Assembly (NCBI GenBank): GCA_963836005.1 | Contig: CAWIHS010000002.1 | Coordinates: 558,001-622,000, forward strand | Reading direction: 5' to 3' | DNA from: CAWIHS01 sp963836005 | Lineage (GTDB): Bacteria; Pseudomonadota; Gammaproteobacteria; GRL18 | DNA length: 64,000 nucleotides | Shown here: piece by piece, positions 51,253 to 60,522 of the stretch | Position numbering within the stretch: the first letter of the stretch is position 1 | How the letters are laid out: each line of letters begins with the position of its first letter | Program-made: the position numbers and the translations under genes | Notes under the pieces: generated by a model | The model's input: the letters and a program-made list of their open reading frames with translations, nothing else | Told to the model about the DNA's origin: nothing | Database searches by the model: none

Positions 51253-52342
51253 TAAACTGCTTCGCGGCCCTGCTGACCGGCACAATTCCCCTCTTTAGAC
51301 CACACTTCTATTATCCCTTGAGGATAATGTTTAACGATAGAGGAGAAGTGTGATGACGAAATGACGTCAAGCCATGATCGATGCCATGCTGCTGCGTGGC
51401 TTTTCACCGCGTACCCATGAAAGTTATCTGGATACGGTTGAAAAACCGGCGCTTTATTACCATCGCTCACCCGAGCTTATCAATGGTGATGAGATCCAGG
51501 CTTACTTTTTTTAATGGCCAAGGAACGCCAGCTCTCTGCTGCCAGTTGCCGGATGTATCTGAATGGCATTCGTTTTTTATATATCCAGGTGTTGAAACAG
51601 GACTTTGATAGGCCTGTCCAGAGCCCCAAACGATCCCAACGTATACCTGAGTTACTCAACCGGCAGGAAGTGGCACGTATCATTCAAGCCTGCCCGGGTA
51701 AAAACTATCAAATGATGTTCAGTGTCTGTTATGGCTGCGGGCTGCGTGTCAGTGAGCTGGTTTCTCTGAAAGTGCGTGACATTGATGGTGAACGCCACCT
51801 GCTGCGCGTGGAGCAGGGTAAAGGAGCCAGAGATCGACAGGTTGTGCTGCCGGAAAAATAAACTGGCTCAGATCAGAGATAGTTTGAACGTGGCAGCTAG
51901 CTTGAAAAATGCCGTGGTACAGGAAAAGGCAGAGACAGCGCATGAAGCGGTTACTGAGTGGCCGTGAGCTGTGTGCCATCAGGGACACCTGCTCTTTCTT
52001 TCAGAGCTCATACCGATGCAGATGAGCCGAACGGGAATGCCTGGCGGGTAGACATTAAAACGTTTCTGTTAATGTCTTAATGGTCATGAGGAGGATTGTT
52101 CAACAGGCTCATGGTCGTCTGAGTGGATCTGTGTGTCTGACCATCAAGAACCCAGAACAAGGGTTAACATTTAGGGAGCAACCAGGCATATAATCGGGCC
52201 AAAATACTTCAAAGAGTGGAACAGGATCATCTAAGCTTACAAAAATACGATTTATTTCCATCCTGTCATTCGACAAAACCAATTTCAGTGCATACAATTC
52301 CCCTATAATAGAAGAAAGACAACAGGACTGAGTTCCGGCTTA
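51253..52342 (+). mobile_element. Decayed IS91-like unit with tyrosine recombinase, cassette 1
   Basis: A remnant that begins right after the core GTTGAAC and ends at an attC site. It holds a broken tyrosine recombinase (51374-51861): residues like GFSPRTHESYLDTVEKPALY, a frameshift near 51512, then RIPELLNRQEVARI, YGCGLRVSELVSLK and GKGARDRQVVLPEK. The frame then jumps to the tail of an IS91-type transposase (KLAQIRDSL, CHQGHLLFLSELIPM, to 52052). The missing middle is an internal deletion. A second, about 90 percent similar copy lies at 53345-54530. Confidence 0.72.
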
Positions 52343-52411
52343 GTCCAACAGACGTTTATAGATCATGCTTTGCTGCGCTCCGCGCAAGGTATAAACGCTA
52401 AGATGTTAGCG
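52343..52411 (+). other. attC recombination site 1
   Basis: GTCCAAC at the 5' side and GTTAGCG at the 3' side are the R boxes. GACGTTTATA pairs with TATAAACGC to give the extended hairpin typical of integron attC sites, with an extra AAG bulge side (CTAAGA) near the end. It closes cassette 1. Confidence 0.72.
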
Positions 52412-52443
52412 TCACACTAGAAAATATTAATATTCATACATAT

Positions 52444-52758
52444 ATGGATTTTCTTACGTTCAAAAGCTTTATTAGCACTGAGGTTTTAATAATATTTTAT
52501 TACCTTGGAGCACTTATATTGCCTATCGGTATATGGCTTTTACTTACTTGGCTTATCCGAAAATATAAATTATTCAATACGGCATATGAAAGCGGTAAGG
52601 AAATAATATGGAAATCATTAAATAGAAAACAGAAAACTAAGCTTGTAGCGTTTTTCATAACTTTATTTCTGTTTATGGAGCTATTTTGGAGAATGTTATT
52701 TGAATTTTTAATTGCCTACATGCAAATGCGGGATGCGTTATTACAGATTCAACTATGA
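52444..52758 (+). CDS. Cassette-borne small membrane protein, 104 aa
   Basis: Gene of integron cassette 2. Two hydrophobic helices are evident, near residues 15-37 (IIFYYLGALILPIGIWLLLT) and 68-92 (VAFFITLFLFMELFWRMLFE), separated by a basic loop. The family is not recognised. The ATG at 52444 lies 32 bases after the attC1 core, and the stop is 15 bases before the next attC, the tight packing expected of a cassette. Confidence 0.75.
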   Translation: MDFLTFKSFISTEVLIIFYYLGALILPIGIWLLLTWLIRKYKLFNTAYESGKEIIWKSLNRKQKTKLVAFFITLFLFMELFWRMLFEFLIAYMQMRDALLQIQL

Positions 52759-52775
52759 ATAGAATAACCAAATAC

Positions 52776-52867
52776 GCTAACGAATCACTTCAGCGGAAGG
52801 CGAGAACTTCTGCGGCGCTAAACGCGACAAAGTTCATTGGTTCCACTTCTGATTTCAAACGTTAGCT
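52776..52867 (+). other. attC recombination site 2
   Basis: GCTAAC (52776-52781) and GTTAGCT (52861-52867) are complementary R boxes. Inside, AATCACTTCAGCGGAA pairs imperfectly with TTCCACTTCTGATTT. It closes cassette 2. Confidence 0.78.
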
Positions 52868-52888
52868 AAATAAAACAGGAACAGATAA

Positions 52889-53287
52889 ATGAGTAAGTTA
52901 AAAGATTCTGGGTATAAAGCTCTAGTAATAATTGAAGATATTGGTTTATTAATTATTGCTTTATCAACTGTAATTGCAATTGGTTTTGAAGTTGTTCAAA
53001 TGTTCGAAGCTATGAAAGTGACACTAGCAGATCTTTTGTTACTTTTTATATATCTTGAAGTATTAGCCATGGTTGGTATATACCTTAAGACAGGGCAACT
53101 ACCTATCCGTGTTCCACTTTATATTGCTGTTGTGGCGATAGCACGATATATGATTCTTGATATGAAGAACCTAGATACACTAAGAGTGCTTGGTCTCGCA
53201 GGTGCTGTGCTAATTCTTGCTTTATCTATATTAGCCATTAGATATGGTCACACTAAGTTTCCATATAAAAATACAAAGGATAGCTAA
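52889..53287 (+). CDS. PsiE-like membrane protein, cassette-borne
   Basis: Gene of integron cassette 3, encoding a 132-residue protein with four helices. The pattern LLLLFIYLEVLAMVGIYLKT, then RVPLYIAVVAIARYMIL and a final helix, matches the phosphate-starvation-inducible PsiE family, of unknown molecular role. It starts with ATG at 52889, 22 bases after attC2, and its stop overlaps attC3. Confidence 0.8.
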   Translation: MSKLKDSGYKALVIIEDIGLLIIALSTVIAIGFEVVQMFEAMKVTLADLLLLFIYLEVLAMVGIYLKTGQLPIRVPLYIAVVAIARYMILDMKNLDTLRVLGLAGAVLILALSILAIRYGHTKFPYKNTKDS

Positions 53288-53344
53288 CAAGTCGTTCAAA
53301 AAGGACGCGATAAAACTTTTCGCCTTTTAACTCTAGCGTTGAAC
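53283..53344 (+). other. attC recombination site 3
   Basis: GCTAAC (53283-53288) and GTTGAAC (53338-53344) are the outer boxes; AAGTCGTTCAAAAAGGACGCG and CGCCTTTTAACTCTAGCG form the stem. The 5' part (GCTAACAAGTCGTTCAA) is of a very widespread attC type. It closes cassette 3. Confidence 0.82.
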
Positions 53345-54530
53345 TAAACCGCTTTGCGGGTCCTGCTGCTCAGCACATTTCCCCTCTTTAGACCATACCT
53401 CTATTATCCCTTGAGGATAATGTTTAACGATAAATGAGAAGTGTGATGACGAAATGACATCAAGCCATGATCGATGCCATGCTGCTGCGTGGTTTTTCTC
53501 TGCGCACCCATGAAAGTTATCTGGATGCGGTTGAAAAACCGGCGCTTTATTACCACCGTTCACCCGAGCTTATCAATGGTGATGAGATCCAGGCTTACTT
53601 TTTATATCTGGTCAAGGAACACAGGCTCTCTGCTGCCAGTTGCCGGCTGCGTACCTACTAAAAATTGTTCCGGCCCCAGCTGTGGTTATTCTATGGCCGT
53701 CAGAACGATCAGCCCATTGGCGTGAGCAGTGTACAAAAACATTACCGATAAGCAAAACTGCAGGCAAAGGTGAAAAAAAGCGTTGGCATTCATGGCCTGC
53801 GCCATGCGTATGCGACCCACCAACTGGCTGCTGGATTACAGCTGACTCAACTGCAATATCAGCTGGGCCATCAGAATATCCATTCCACTCTACGCTATGT
53901 CCATTGGATCCCGCGCTACCGAAATCACATCCGCTGGAAGCTAATGACACTATCTGCTGAAGAATTGATCCGACGTTTTCTGCTGCATGTCTCGCCCAGA
54001 GGATTGATGCGTATCCGCCATTATGGTTTACTTGCGAATCGTTGTCGGAAAAGCAAGCTAACTCAGATCAGAGCGTGTCTGAAGGCAGTCTCTGTGATTG
54101 CGGATAAATGAACACACACAGCCTGAAGTGGCTACAGATGGGCTCTGCCCTATCTGTCATCAGGGACACCTGCAATTTCTGTCAGAGCTCATACCGATGA
54201 GGATGAACAGACCAGCTGTGGCCAGTGGATAAGACTTACTGTTTGAATTAACGCGTTAATGGCAATGGGTGGGTTTATTAATATTAACAGGCTCATAGCT
54301 GGTCTGGGTGGGTTCATGCGCCGGTGTTCAAAAAAACAGGAAGTAATGATTCATATTTAACCTTCTATCAGGCATATAATGAGGATAAAAGTGTTCAACG
54401 AGTGAAATAAATTCACATGATACTCTAAAAATATGGTTTATTGACTCCTGTTATTCGACAAAACCGGCTTCAGTGCATACAATTCCCTTATAATATAAGA
54501 AAGACGTTAACAGGACTGAGTTTCGGCTTA
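53345..54530 (+). mobile_element. Second decayed IS91-like unit, cassette 4
   Basis: Close relative of the unit at 51253, again starting directly after a GTTGAAC core and ending in an attC. Here the recombinase N-terminus is followed by a frameshift (near 53640). The recombinase C-terminus is retained with the box-II motif GIHGLRHAYATHQL and LGHQNIHSTLRYVHW. It is fused by deletion to an IS91-type transposase tail (EELIRRFLLHVSPRG, RIRHYGLLANRC, CHQGHLQFLSELIPM). The two copies lost different parts, so they decayed separately after duplication. Confidence 0.72.
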
Positions 54531-54762
54531 GCCCAACAGACATTCATAGGTATGTACTTAAGCAAAAATGAGTAAGAATAATTATGTGTTTATTCCAGAA
54601 GACGCCGTAAATACGTCCATGTAGGCTTTATGAAGCCATCCATGGCTACATAAACTTCTTCCACAAACACATGATTATCCTTAAGTACATACGAATGAAC
54701 AGACATTTAAACATCATGCTCCGTTGCACTCTGCACGACGTTTAAATGCTAAGATGTTAGGT
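54531..54762 (+). other. attC recombination site 4, split by a miniature element
   Basis: GCCCAAC (54531-54537) and GTTAGGT (54756-54762) are the outer boxes and GACATTTAAAC / GTTTAAATGC the inner stem. Without the 153-bp insertion and its 10-bp duplication, the site is close to attC1. The insertion should disturb the folded single-stranded site. Confidence 0.75.
54545..54697. repeat. Family A miniature element inside an attC site
   Basis: Ends CATAGGTATGTACTTAAGCA and CCTTAAGTACATACGAATG, with an exact 10-bp duplication aacagacatt (54535-54544 and 54698-54707). The interior holds the shared core in reverse orientation (CCAGAAGACGCCGTAAATAC, then a hairpin GGCTTTATGAAGCC). Confidence 0.88.
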
Positions 54763-54770
54763 AGGCAAAT

Positions 54771-55166
54771 ATGAACCTGAGCTTCAATCTAGAAGATGCA
54801 AGTCAAGTTACTATCGGAGCGTTTGCTTTAGCAGTGCCTGTTTCGTTTTCTGAAGAGGCGTGGAAGTTAGGAGAAACTTTACCCTTAATAAATCTTTTTT
54901 TTATCTTTATTCTTTCTGTTTTTTTCTTGAGTATTTTCGCATACGAAAGTGTATTTCAGGCAAATATAAAATATAGAATATCTGTTTTTATAAGCCGAAT
55001 AGTTATTGCGTATGTAATGGCGGCGTTAGTAGTGGCACTTGTGTTATCTTCATTGGATAAATTTCCTTTAATTACAGAGCCAGCTATCGCGTTCAAACGT
55101 CTAATTGTAATAACAATGCCAGCATCTATGGGGGCGATCATTGTTGATAGTTTTGATAAAGAGTAA
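54771..55166 (+). CDS. Cassette-borne membrane protein, 131 aa
   Basis: Gene of integron cassette 5. Three or four helices are visible (LINLFFIFILSVFFLSIF; ISRIVIAYVMAALVVALVL) and the C-terminus FKRLIVITMPASMGAIIVDS recalls the end of DUF2391 membrane proteins; that resemblance is tentative. The ATG at 54771 is 8 bases after the attC4 core and the stop just precedes attC5. Confidence 0.72.
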   Translation: MNLSFNLEDASQVTIGAFALAVPVSFSEEAWKLGETLPLINLFFIFILSVFFLSIFAYESVFQANIKYRISVFISRIVIAYVMAALVVALVLSSLDKFPLITEPAIAFKRLIVITMPASMGAIIVDSFDKE

Positions 55167-55168
55167 AT

Positions 55169-55232
55169 GCCTGACAATGCAAATTAACTCGGATCCTTGC
55201 TTCGCTCTGGCCAGTTATTTTCGGTGTTAGAC
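55169..55232 (+). other. attC recombination site 5
   Basis: GCCTGAC (55169-55175) and GTTAGAC (55226-55232) are the outer boxes; CAAATTAACTCGGATCCTTGC and the GCTCTGGCCAGTTATTTTCGG side form the stem with a short TTCGC loop. It closes cassette 5. Confidence 0.82.
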
Positions 55233-55265
55233 TCTACCAATAGTAAAGATTGAGGACTTTATATA

Positions 55266-55760
55266 ATGACTATATTTCAAATAGCATTAATGTTATCTGC
55301 TTTTCTATGCTCCCTGGTGGCAGGCTTTCTTTTTGCGTATGCGATAGTGGTAATGCCAGGAATAAAAAATTTAAACGACAGGGAATTTATTAGAACTTTT
55401 CAGGTTACAGATCGCATCATCCAGAATAATCACCCTATATTTATGCTGGTCTGGCTAGGTTCGGCTATTGCTATAATAGTTTCGGCTATTTATGGAATTG
55501 GCAGACTACAAGGAGTTGACCTTTTTCTTTTAGCTTTGGCCACGCTTGCGTACATTCTTGGCGTTCAAGTATCGACTGTTGCCATACACCTGCCGATGAA
55601 TAACAAATTGCAAACACTGGATGTCGACGCGATGAATGAAACTGATATAAAAATAGCGCGTAAAGACTTCGAGCCACGTTGGAATACATCAAATGTAATT
55701 AGAACAGCTATAGCTAGTTGCGTATCCGTTCTATTAATAATACTACTTATCAGGCAGTAA
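55266..55760 (+). CDS. DUF1772-family membrane protein, cassette-borne
   Basis: Gene of integron cassette 6, a 164-residue protein with four helices. The pattern fits DUF1772 (anthrone-oxygenase-like): VAGFLFAYAIVVMPGIKNL at the start, NNHPIFMLVWLG in the middle, and VSTVAIHLPMNNKL followed by RWNTSNVIRT near the end. The enzyme activity of bacterial members is unknown. The ATG at 55266 is 34 bases after the attC5 core. Confidence 0.8.
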   Translation: MTIFQIALMLSAFLCSLVAGFLFAYAIVVMPGIKNLNDREFIRTFQVTDRIIQNNHPIFMLVWLGSAIAIIVSAIYGIGRLQGVDLFLLALATLAYILGVQVSTVAIHLPMNNKLQTLDVDAMNETDIKIARKDFEPRWNTSNVIRTAIASCVSVLLIILLIRQ

Positions 55761-55784
55761 CAACGTTATGGTATTTAGCGGTAA

Positions 55785-55857
55785 GGCTAACATGTCAATT
55801 AACTTCGCGCCTTCGGCGCCGGACGCTCTCAAGCGCGCCGGTTATTGAGGCGTAAAG
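55785..55857 (+). other. Degenerate attC site 6, end of array
   Basis: GGCTAAC at the left and TCAATTAAC / GGTTATTGA as inner stem are clear. The right outer box, which should read GTTAGCC-like, is GCGTAAAG and so is damaged. No further attC is seen to the right, so the array seems to end here. Confidence 0.55.
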
Positions 55858-55992
55858 TTTTTATATGGTTCTTTAAGTGAATAATATTACCTTTGTTGTT
55901 GTATTCAAATTACTTCATGTAGTCGAAGTGCAGCGATTGTTGGCGTTATTTCGTAATAAAGCCAACTCCCACTATTTATTTAGCCTATTCAG

Positions 55993-57348
55993 ATGACCAA
56001 CGACTCTAAAAATGTATTGCAACGTGGTCTGGAAAATATTCACGATCCATTTTCCGGTTTTATTCGCGCCCAGACAACCTCCAGCCTGTTTCTTCTGTTG
56101 TCTACAATCGTTGCCTTATGGTGGGCAAATTCAGTTTATTCTTCTACCTACCTGAATCTGGTGCACACACCGATTGGGATATTTCTGGGTGATTTTGAGC
56201 TGCGAGCCTCACTCAAACACATTATTAATGATGGTTTGATGGTGATATTTTTCTTCTTGCTCGGACTTGAGATCAAACGGGAAGTACTCGCCGGAGATCT
56301 CGCTCAACCAGAAAAACGACGCATGCTGATTTTTTGTGCCATAGGCGGAATGGTTATTCCGGCAGTGATTTATTCGTTGTTCAACTGGTCACTTGATTCA
56401 CAGGTCGGTTGGGGCATCCCCATGGCAACCGATACCGCGTTTGCATTGGGCGTGCTCACCATCGTGAGAAAACACATACCTGCCAGTCTTTTAGCTTTCA
56501 TTGTTGGCCTCGCCATCGTCGACGATGTTGGAGCGATACTCGTCATTGCAATATTTTACACCCAGGAAATATCTGTGTTGCATCTGTCTTGCGCATTTGC
56601 ACTTATTGCTTTTTTGGCAATCGCTAACTATGCAGGCGTACGACAGCCGCTTTTCTATATTATCTTCGGCGTTACAATCTGGTGGATGATGCTCAAATCC
56701 GGCGTTCACCCTACGGTCGCCGGTGTTGCAGTTGCCTTGACGGTGCCAGCACGGCCTAAAATATCATCAGGAAAGTTGCTTGATAAGGCGAAATCAATAA
56801 TCAGCTCTATACAGAAACAAACAAAAGAGGTGGATGTTCTTGCTAGCAGGCAGGATCACGAGCAGGTACTAGAAGTGCGCGATTTTGCAGAACGTGCCAG
56901 CACGCCCCTGCGTCGGTGGGAAGATGCACTGGACTTGCCGGTAGCATTATTTATCTTACCGGTGTTTGCGTTAACCAATGCTGGCGTAGTATTTGGCTTT
57001 AGTTCATTTATCGATAGCCTCCAGCATCCAACTGGATTAGGAATTATTACTGGACTGATCCTCGGAAAATTTATTGGTATTTCCGGCGCGTGCTGGCTGG
57101 GCCTGCGCTGCAAAATAGGTAGCTTACCCGATGGCGTTAATCTTCAACACGTCATTGGTGCTTCACTCATAGCAGGGATTGGCTTCACCATGTCCACATT
57201 TATTGCCACGCTGGGGTTTGACGGGCAACCCGAACATCTCCATAACGCAAAAACATCGATCTTGGTCGCCTCGGTTCTTTCTGCATTTTTTGGCGTGTTA
57301 TATATCTGGATGATTGCTTCAAAACAAGATAACAAATCACTCAATTAG
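55993..57348 (+). CDS. nhaA: NhaA-type Na+/H+ antiporter
   Basis: Inner-membrane antiporter of 451 residues that expels sodium in exchange for protons. The defining motifs are present: FFFLLGLEIKREVL, ATDTAFALGVL with the conserved Asp, and the ion-binding pair in GLAIVDDVGAIL. Twelve helices are predicted; a hydrophilic loop near residues 258-305 is longer than in E. coli NhaA. It lies just beyond the last cassette on the same strand; with no attC behind it I treat it as outside the array. It implies a marine or saline habitat. Confidence 0.95.
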   Translation: MTNDSKNVLQRGLENIHDPFSGFIRAQTTSSLFLLLSTIVALWWANSVYSSTYLNLVHTPIGIFLGDFELRASLKHIINDGLMVIFFFLLGLEIKREVLAGDLAQPEKRRMLIFCAIGGMVIPAVIYSLFNWSLDSQVGWGIPMATDTAFALGVLTIVRKHIPASLLAFIVGLAIVDDVGAILVIAIFYTQEISVLHLSCAFALIAFLAIANYAGVRQPLFYIIFGVTIWWMMLKSGVHPTVAGVAVALTVPARPKISSGKLLDKAKSIISSIQKQTKEVDVLASRQDHEQVLEVRDFAERASTPLRRWEDALDLPVALFILPVFALTNAGVVFGFSSFIDSLQHPTGLGIITGLILGKFIGISGACWLGLRCKIGSLPDGVNLQHVIGASLIAGIGFTMSTFIATLGFDGQPEHLHNAKTSILVASVLSAFFGVLYIWMIASKQDNKSLN

Positions 57349-57489
57349 ACACCATAGGCCGACGAGAAGTAGTTCAACCGTTATGTTTTTAGGTCATTAA
57401 TTATGAACCTAAACAGATTAACTCAGTTAATTCGAAACAGAATAAACTGCTTGTTCAAGGGACAAAGTATTTCTCCTGTCTATAAATAA

Positions 57490-57682
57490 ATTATTTCAAA
57501 GCTCGACAGCCTGTCTGAAAGGTTATAGCGTCAGGTATTATCGCTTATCACGCCTGCTCTATGACATGCCTGGTTTCATTGCCGATGGTAAAAGGCAGAT
57601 GGCTTTTCAGACCATCCCCGACACAGTGCTTGAGATAATGAACCGCTACGCAGAAAAATATCAGGCCGCTCTAACTCAATAG
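57490..57682 (+). pseudogene. Short remnant, possibly IS21-type IstB
   Basis: A frame with residues GYSVRYYRLSRLLYDM resembles the region after the Walker A of IstB helper ATPases, and then continues FQTIPDTVLEIMNRYAEKY to a stop at 57682. No start or P-loop is present. The IstB assignment rests on a dozen residues. Confidence 0.35.
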
Positions 57683-57698
57683 CAATGCAAAAAATTAC

Positions 57699-58415
57699 TT
57701 AATCCTTCGTTATACTGGCATCCTCAACAATTAGTGGGTAAACATATCCACCCCCGAAATCCTTATCCAGAGTAAGTTTTCCTTCGATGACCACAACATC
57801 ATCCAGTGCTACCGAGCTATCTGTGGTAATGGTCAGATCATCAGTACCGCTACTGTCTTTGATGTGAATCCAGTTCTTGCCCATGATACCCGGATTGTAT
57901 TTACTCACCTGCCCACGTACGCGAATGGTTTTACCTTTGAGATTAGTTTTATCGCTATAGATTTCTGCGATGGTATTTCCACCATCGACCTTATTGATTC
58001 CATCTATTGTTTTGACAGCCGGCTCCTGTTTCATTTTAGCATGGGGTGAAGCATCGGATGTGGCTTTGTTTGCAACAGATTCTTTATTAGTAGTGAAATT
58101 ATTTACAAAATAGATAACATCAAAGTCGCGTTGCATAGACTTGCTGTGAAAATTCTCCATCGGCATTTCTGTAGTAAAGGTGATGAGGTCTCCATTTGCA
58201 ACCGGGGTAACAGGCCCTGCTGCCCAGACTTTCTCTTTGCCGGTATCAACCTGGATATAGGTATAACCAGAAGCATCATTTGTATCTGTTACCTTGCCGG
58301 TGATTTTTCCCGTGGTCGACTGTTCTGCATTAACTGAGTTAACTAGATTTATATTAAGCAGATCTAATGAGAAACAAACAAGTAGTATGATTAAGTAATT
58401 TGTGCGGTGCGGCAT
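57699..58415 (-). CDS. Exported double OB-fold-like protein
   Basis: An exported protein of 238 residues. A signal peptide covers residues 1-30 (ending NSVNAEQS). Two similar beta-barrel modules follow. The first has GKVTDTNDASGYTYIQVDTG with VWAAGP, the second RGQVSKYNPGIMGKNWIHIK with VVIEGKLTLDKDFGGGY; these are the strands of OB-like (NrfJ/tOB) domains. The ATG at 58415 has GAGGA upstream; the in-frame start at 58466 has none. Function is unknown, perhaps ligand or metal binding in the periplasm. Confidence 0.78.
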   Translation of the reverse strand: MPHRTNYLIILLVCFSLDLLNINLVNSVNAEQSTTGKITGKVTDTNDASGYTYIQVDTGKEKVWAAGPVTPVANGDLITFTTEMPMENFHSKSMQRDFDVIYFVNNFTTNKESVANKATSDASPHAKMKQEPAVKTIDGINKVDGGNTIAEIYSDKTNLKGKTIRVRGQVSKYNPGIMGKNWIHIKDSSGTDDLTITTDSSVALDDVVVIEGKLTLDKDFGGGYVYPLIVEDASITKD

Positions 58416-58466
58416 GATAGTAAATCCTCGTTTTAAATAGAACCAGACCAGGGAACCTCGGAACAA

Positions 58467-59020
58467 ATCATGATGGCGATCTTACTGTTCAAAACTTCCA
58501 GCTACTGCGGTGAAAATCTTGCTAATAGCTGGCTATTAACTGCGATCTTCGCCTTGTATCTGATACTTTTAAACAGCAATCTCATCAACCAGAATTATTC
58601 AGAGGTTCCATAGAATTTATGATCCTTTCCGGGCGCGTATCCTGATTCAGGCTAAGAAAGTCGATAAAACAATTGCTCTATTGTCTCACGAAAGCGGTCA
58701 CCAACCAACAGTAGACTTAATTTTTAGATTTGAGTTCAATGTACAACCTAGTGTGAGTAGATTGAAAGACAATGATGTAAGTGTTGATAAGAAAAATTAG
58801 CAAGTAGTAGAGAGTTATATATTCGAATATTAGTAATAATTACTCTCTGACCTGGATTTCGATGAGAATGTTTACAACGTAATGCAAAAACTGAATAATA
58901 GACCGAGAAAGACCCCTGGGTAAAAACACCTTTCCAGGCAATGCAAAGATCATCGGCAAGATCGGGAATTTCTTCAGTTTCACTTCAGAGTTGAATCCGC
59001 GAAACCTTTTAAACTCAATA
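58467..59020. other. Intergenic, no gene seen
   Basis: About 550 bases without a credible ORF, RNA or repeat. It ends with aaactcaata, the left copy of the duplication made by the family A element at 59021. Confidence 0.5.
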
Positions 59021-59062
59021 CATACATAGGTACTTAAGGCTGAGAGATCCCCACGAATTATT

Positions 59063-59218
59063 GTAACATCTCAATAAGTCCGTGCAGTTTAAGTTCCTTC
59101 CCCCTGTCAGGGGGAAGGCCAGGATGGGGGTTGTGTCTATAATCAAACACTTAACCCCCACCCTAACCCTCCCCCTGATATGGGGAGGGGATCTTGCATG
59201 GACTTATTGAGAAGTTAC
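59063..59218. repeat. IS66-like miniature element nested in IS10-like copy 2
   Basis: Identical in position and ends to 31223-31378, with gaattatt on both sides. Its presence in both IS copies shows it entered before the IS duplicated. Confidence 0.88.
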
Positions 59219-59370
59219 GAATTATTATGATAACCCACTGTAATTTAGGAAATTGATCGACTTTCATCGTGTTCTATGATCAAATGTGTTCACCACAAAC
59301 TTATAGGAAAAAGAACACGATGAAAGCCATTAAATTATTACATTAAAACTTAACAACTGCATGTCCTGAT

Positions 59371-60522
59371 ATGCATGTTATAAGACTTAAAGCCTTAATG
59401 GCTGGTGTCACATCGGCTATAACGGAACATCAACTGACAGTCACTGGATTGGGAAGAAATTTGAAATCCCATTCAAACACCCGGACAAAACACGATATCA
59501 AACGGATGGATAGGCTGGTGGGTAACCGTCATTTGCATGCTGAACGTGAAAAGATTTATCAGTATTTATCCCGGCAACTGATTGGCCAGCAAAAGCACCC
59601 TGTACTGATTGCTGACTGGTCTGGAGTTGCAGGTCATGAACAATTTCATTTACTGCGTATTGCGATCCTTATGGGTGGTCGTTCATTGACGATTTATGAG
59701 AGCTGTTTCAAAGAGCATGAACTGAATAAAACTTCAGTACATAATGCTTTTCTGGACCGGTTGGAGCATCTTCTTCCAGAAGGTTGTCAGCCCATTATTT
59801 TAACGGATGCGATTTTTAAAACCCCCTGGTTTAAAACCATCGAAAGTAAGGGATGGTATTGGATAGGTCGTGTGCGTGGCAATGTCCAGTTATCATTAGA
59901 TGGGCAGACTTTTCAGGGTTGCGGGCGCATCATGGAGCAGGCGACTGCCCGACCAAAGAAGCTGGGGAAAATGCTTTACAGCAAGTCGAGCTGTTTGCCT
60001 TGCCAGGCGGTCATCTATCGGGGAAGAATCAAAGATACCCATCGAAGAAACAAGTATGGAGCCCTCTCAAGAGATACCAACAGCCTGTACCATGGACAAA
60101 AAGCAACGCAGCCCTGGCTGCTGGCTTATCACTTACCGGCTTCAATCACGACAGCAAAACAGGTTGTCCAGTTATACCGTTACCGTATGCAGATTGAAGA
60201 AGGTTTCAGAGATACCAAAAATCCACACTATGGTATTGGTCTGTCACTGGCTCGTTCAAAATCAACACTACGGTATAATAACTTGCTCTTGATTGCGACA
60301 CTGACACAGTTTTTGTTGTGGTGCATAGGAAAAGTCGCCGTGGATAAAAACTATCATCACCATTTGCAGGCTAATACCATACGCCACAAAACGGTGTTGT
60401 CCCATGGTTATATTGCCATGCAGATTGTGGATGATAAACACTATAAGATAAATATGAAGGAGCTACGAATGGCTTTTGAGCAAATTGATCAATTTACTCT
60501 ATCAATTGATCATGTCGGGTAA
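59371..60522 (+). CDS. IS4-family (IS10 group) transposase, copy 2
   Basis: A 383-residue DDE transposase identical to copy 1 except for one residue near the C-terminus (DDKHYK instead of DDKRYK). The catalytic LIADWSG, LTDAIF and YREK motifs are intact. See copy 1 for the family argument. Confidence 0.95.
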   Translation: MHVIRLKALMAGVTSAITEHQLTVTGLGRNLKSHSNTRTKHDIKRMDRLVGNRHLHAEREKIYQYLSRQLIGQQKHPVLIADWSGVAGHEQFHLLRIAILMGGRSLTIYESCFKEHELNKTSVHNAFLDRLEHLLPEGCQPIILTDAIFKTPWFKTIESKGWYWIGRVRGNVQLSLDGQTFQGCGRIMEQATARPKKLGKMLYSKSSCLPCQAVIYRGRIKDTHRRNKYGALSRDTNSLYHGQKATQPWLLAYHLPASITTAKQVVQLYRYRMQIEEGFRDTKNPHYGIGLSLARSKSTLRYNNLLLIATLTQFLLWCIGKVAVDKNYHHHLQANTIRHKTVLSHGYIAMQIVDDKHYKINMKELRMAFEQIDQFTLSIDHVG

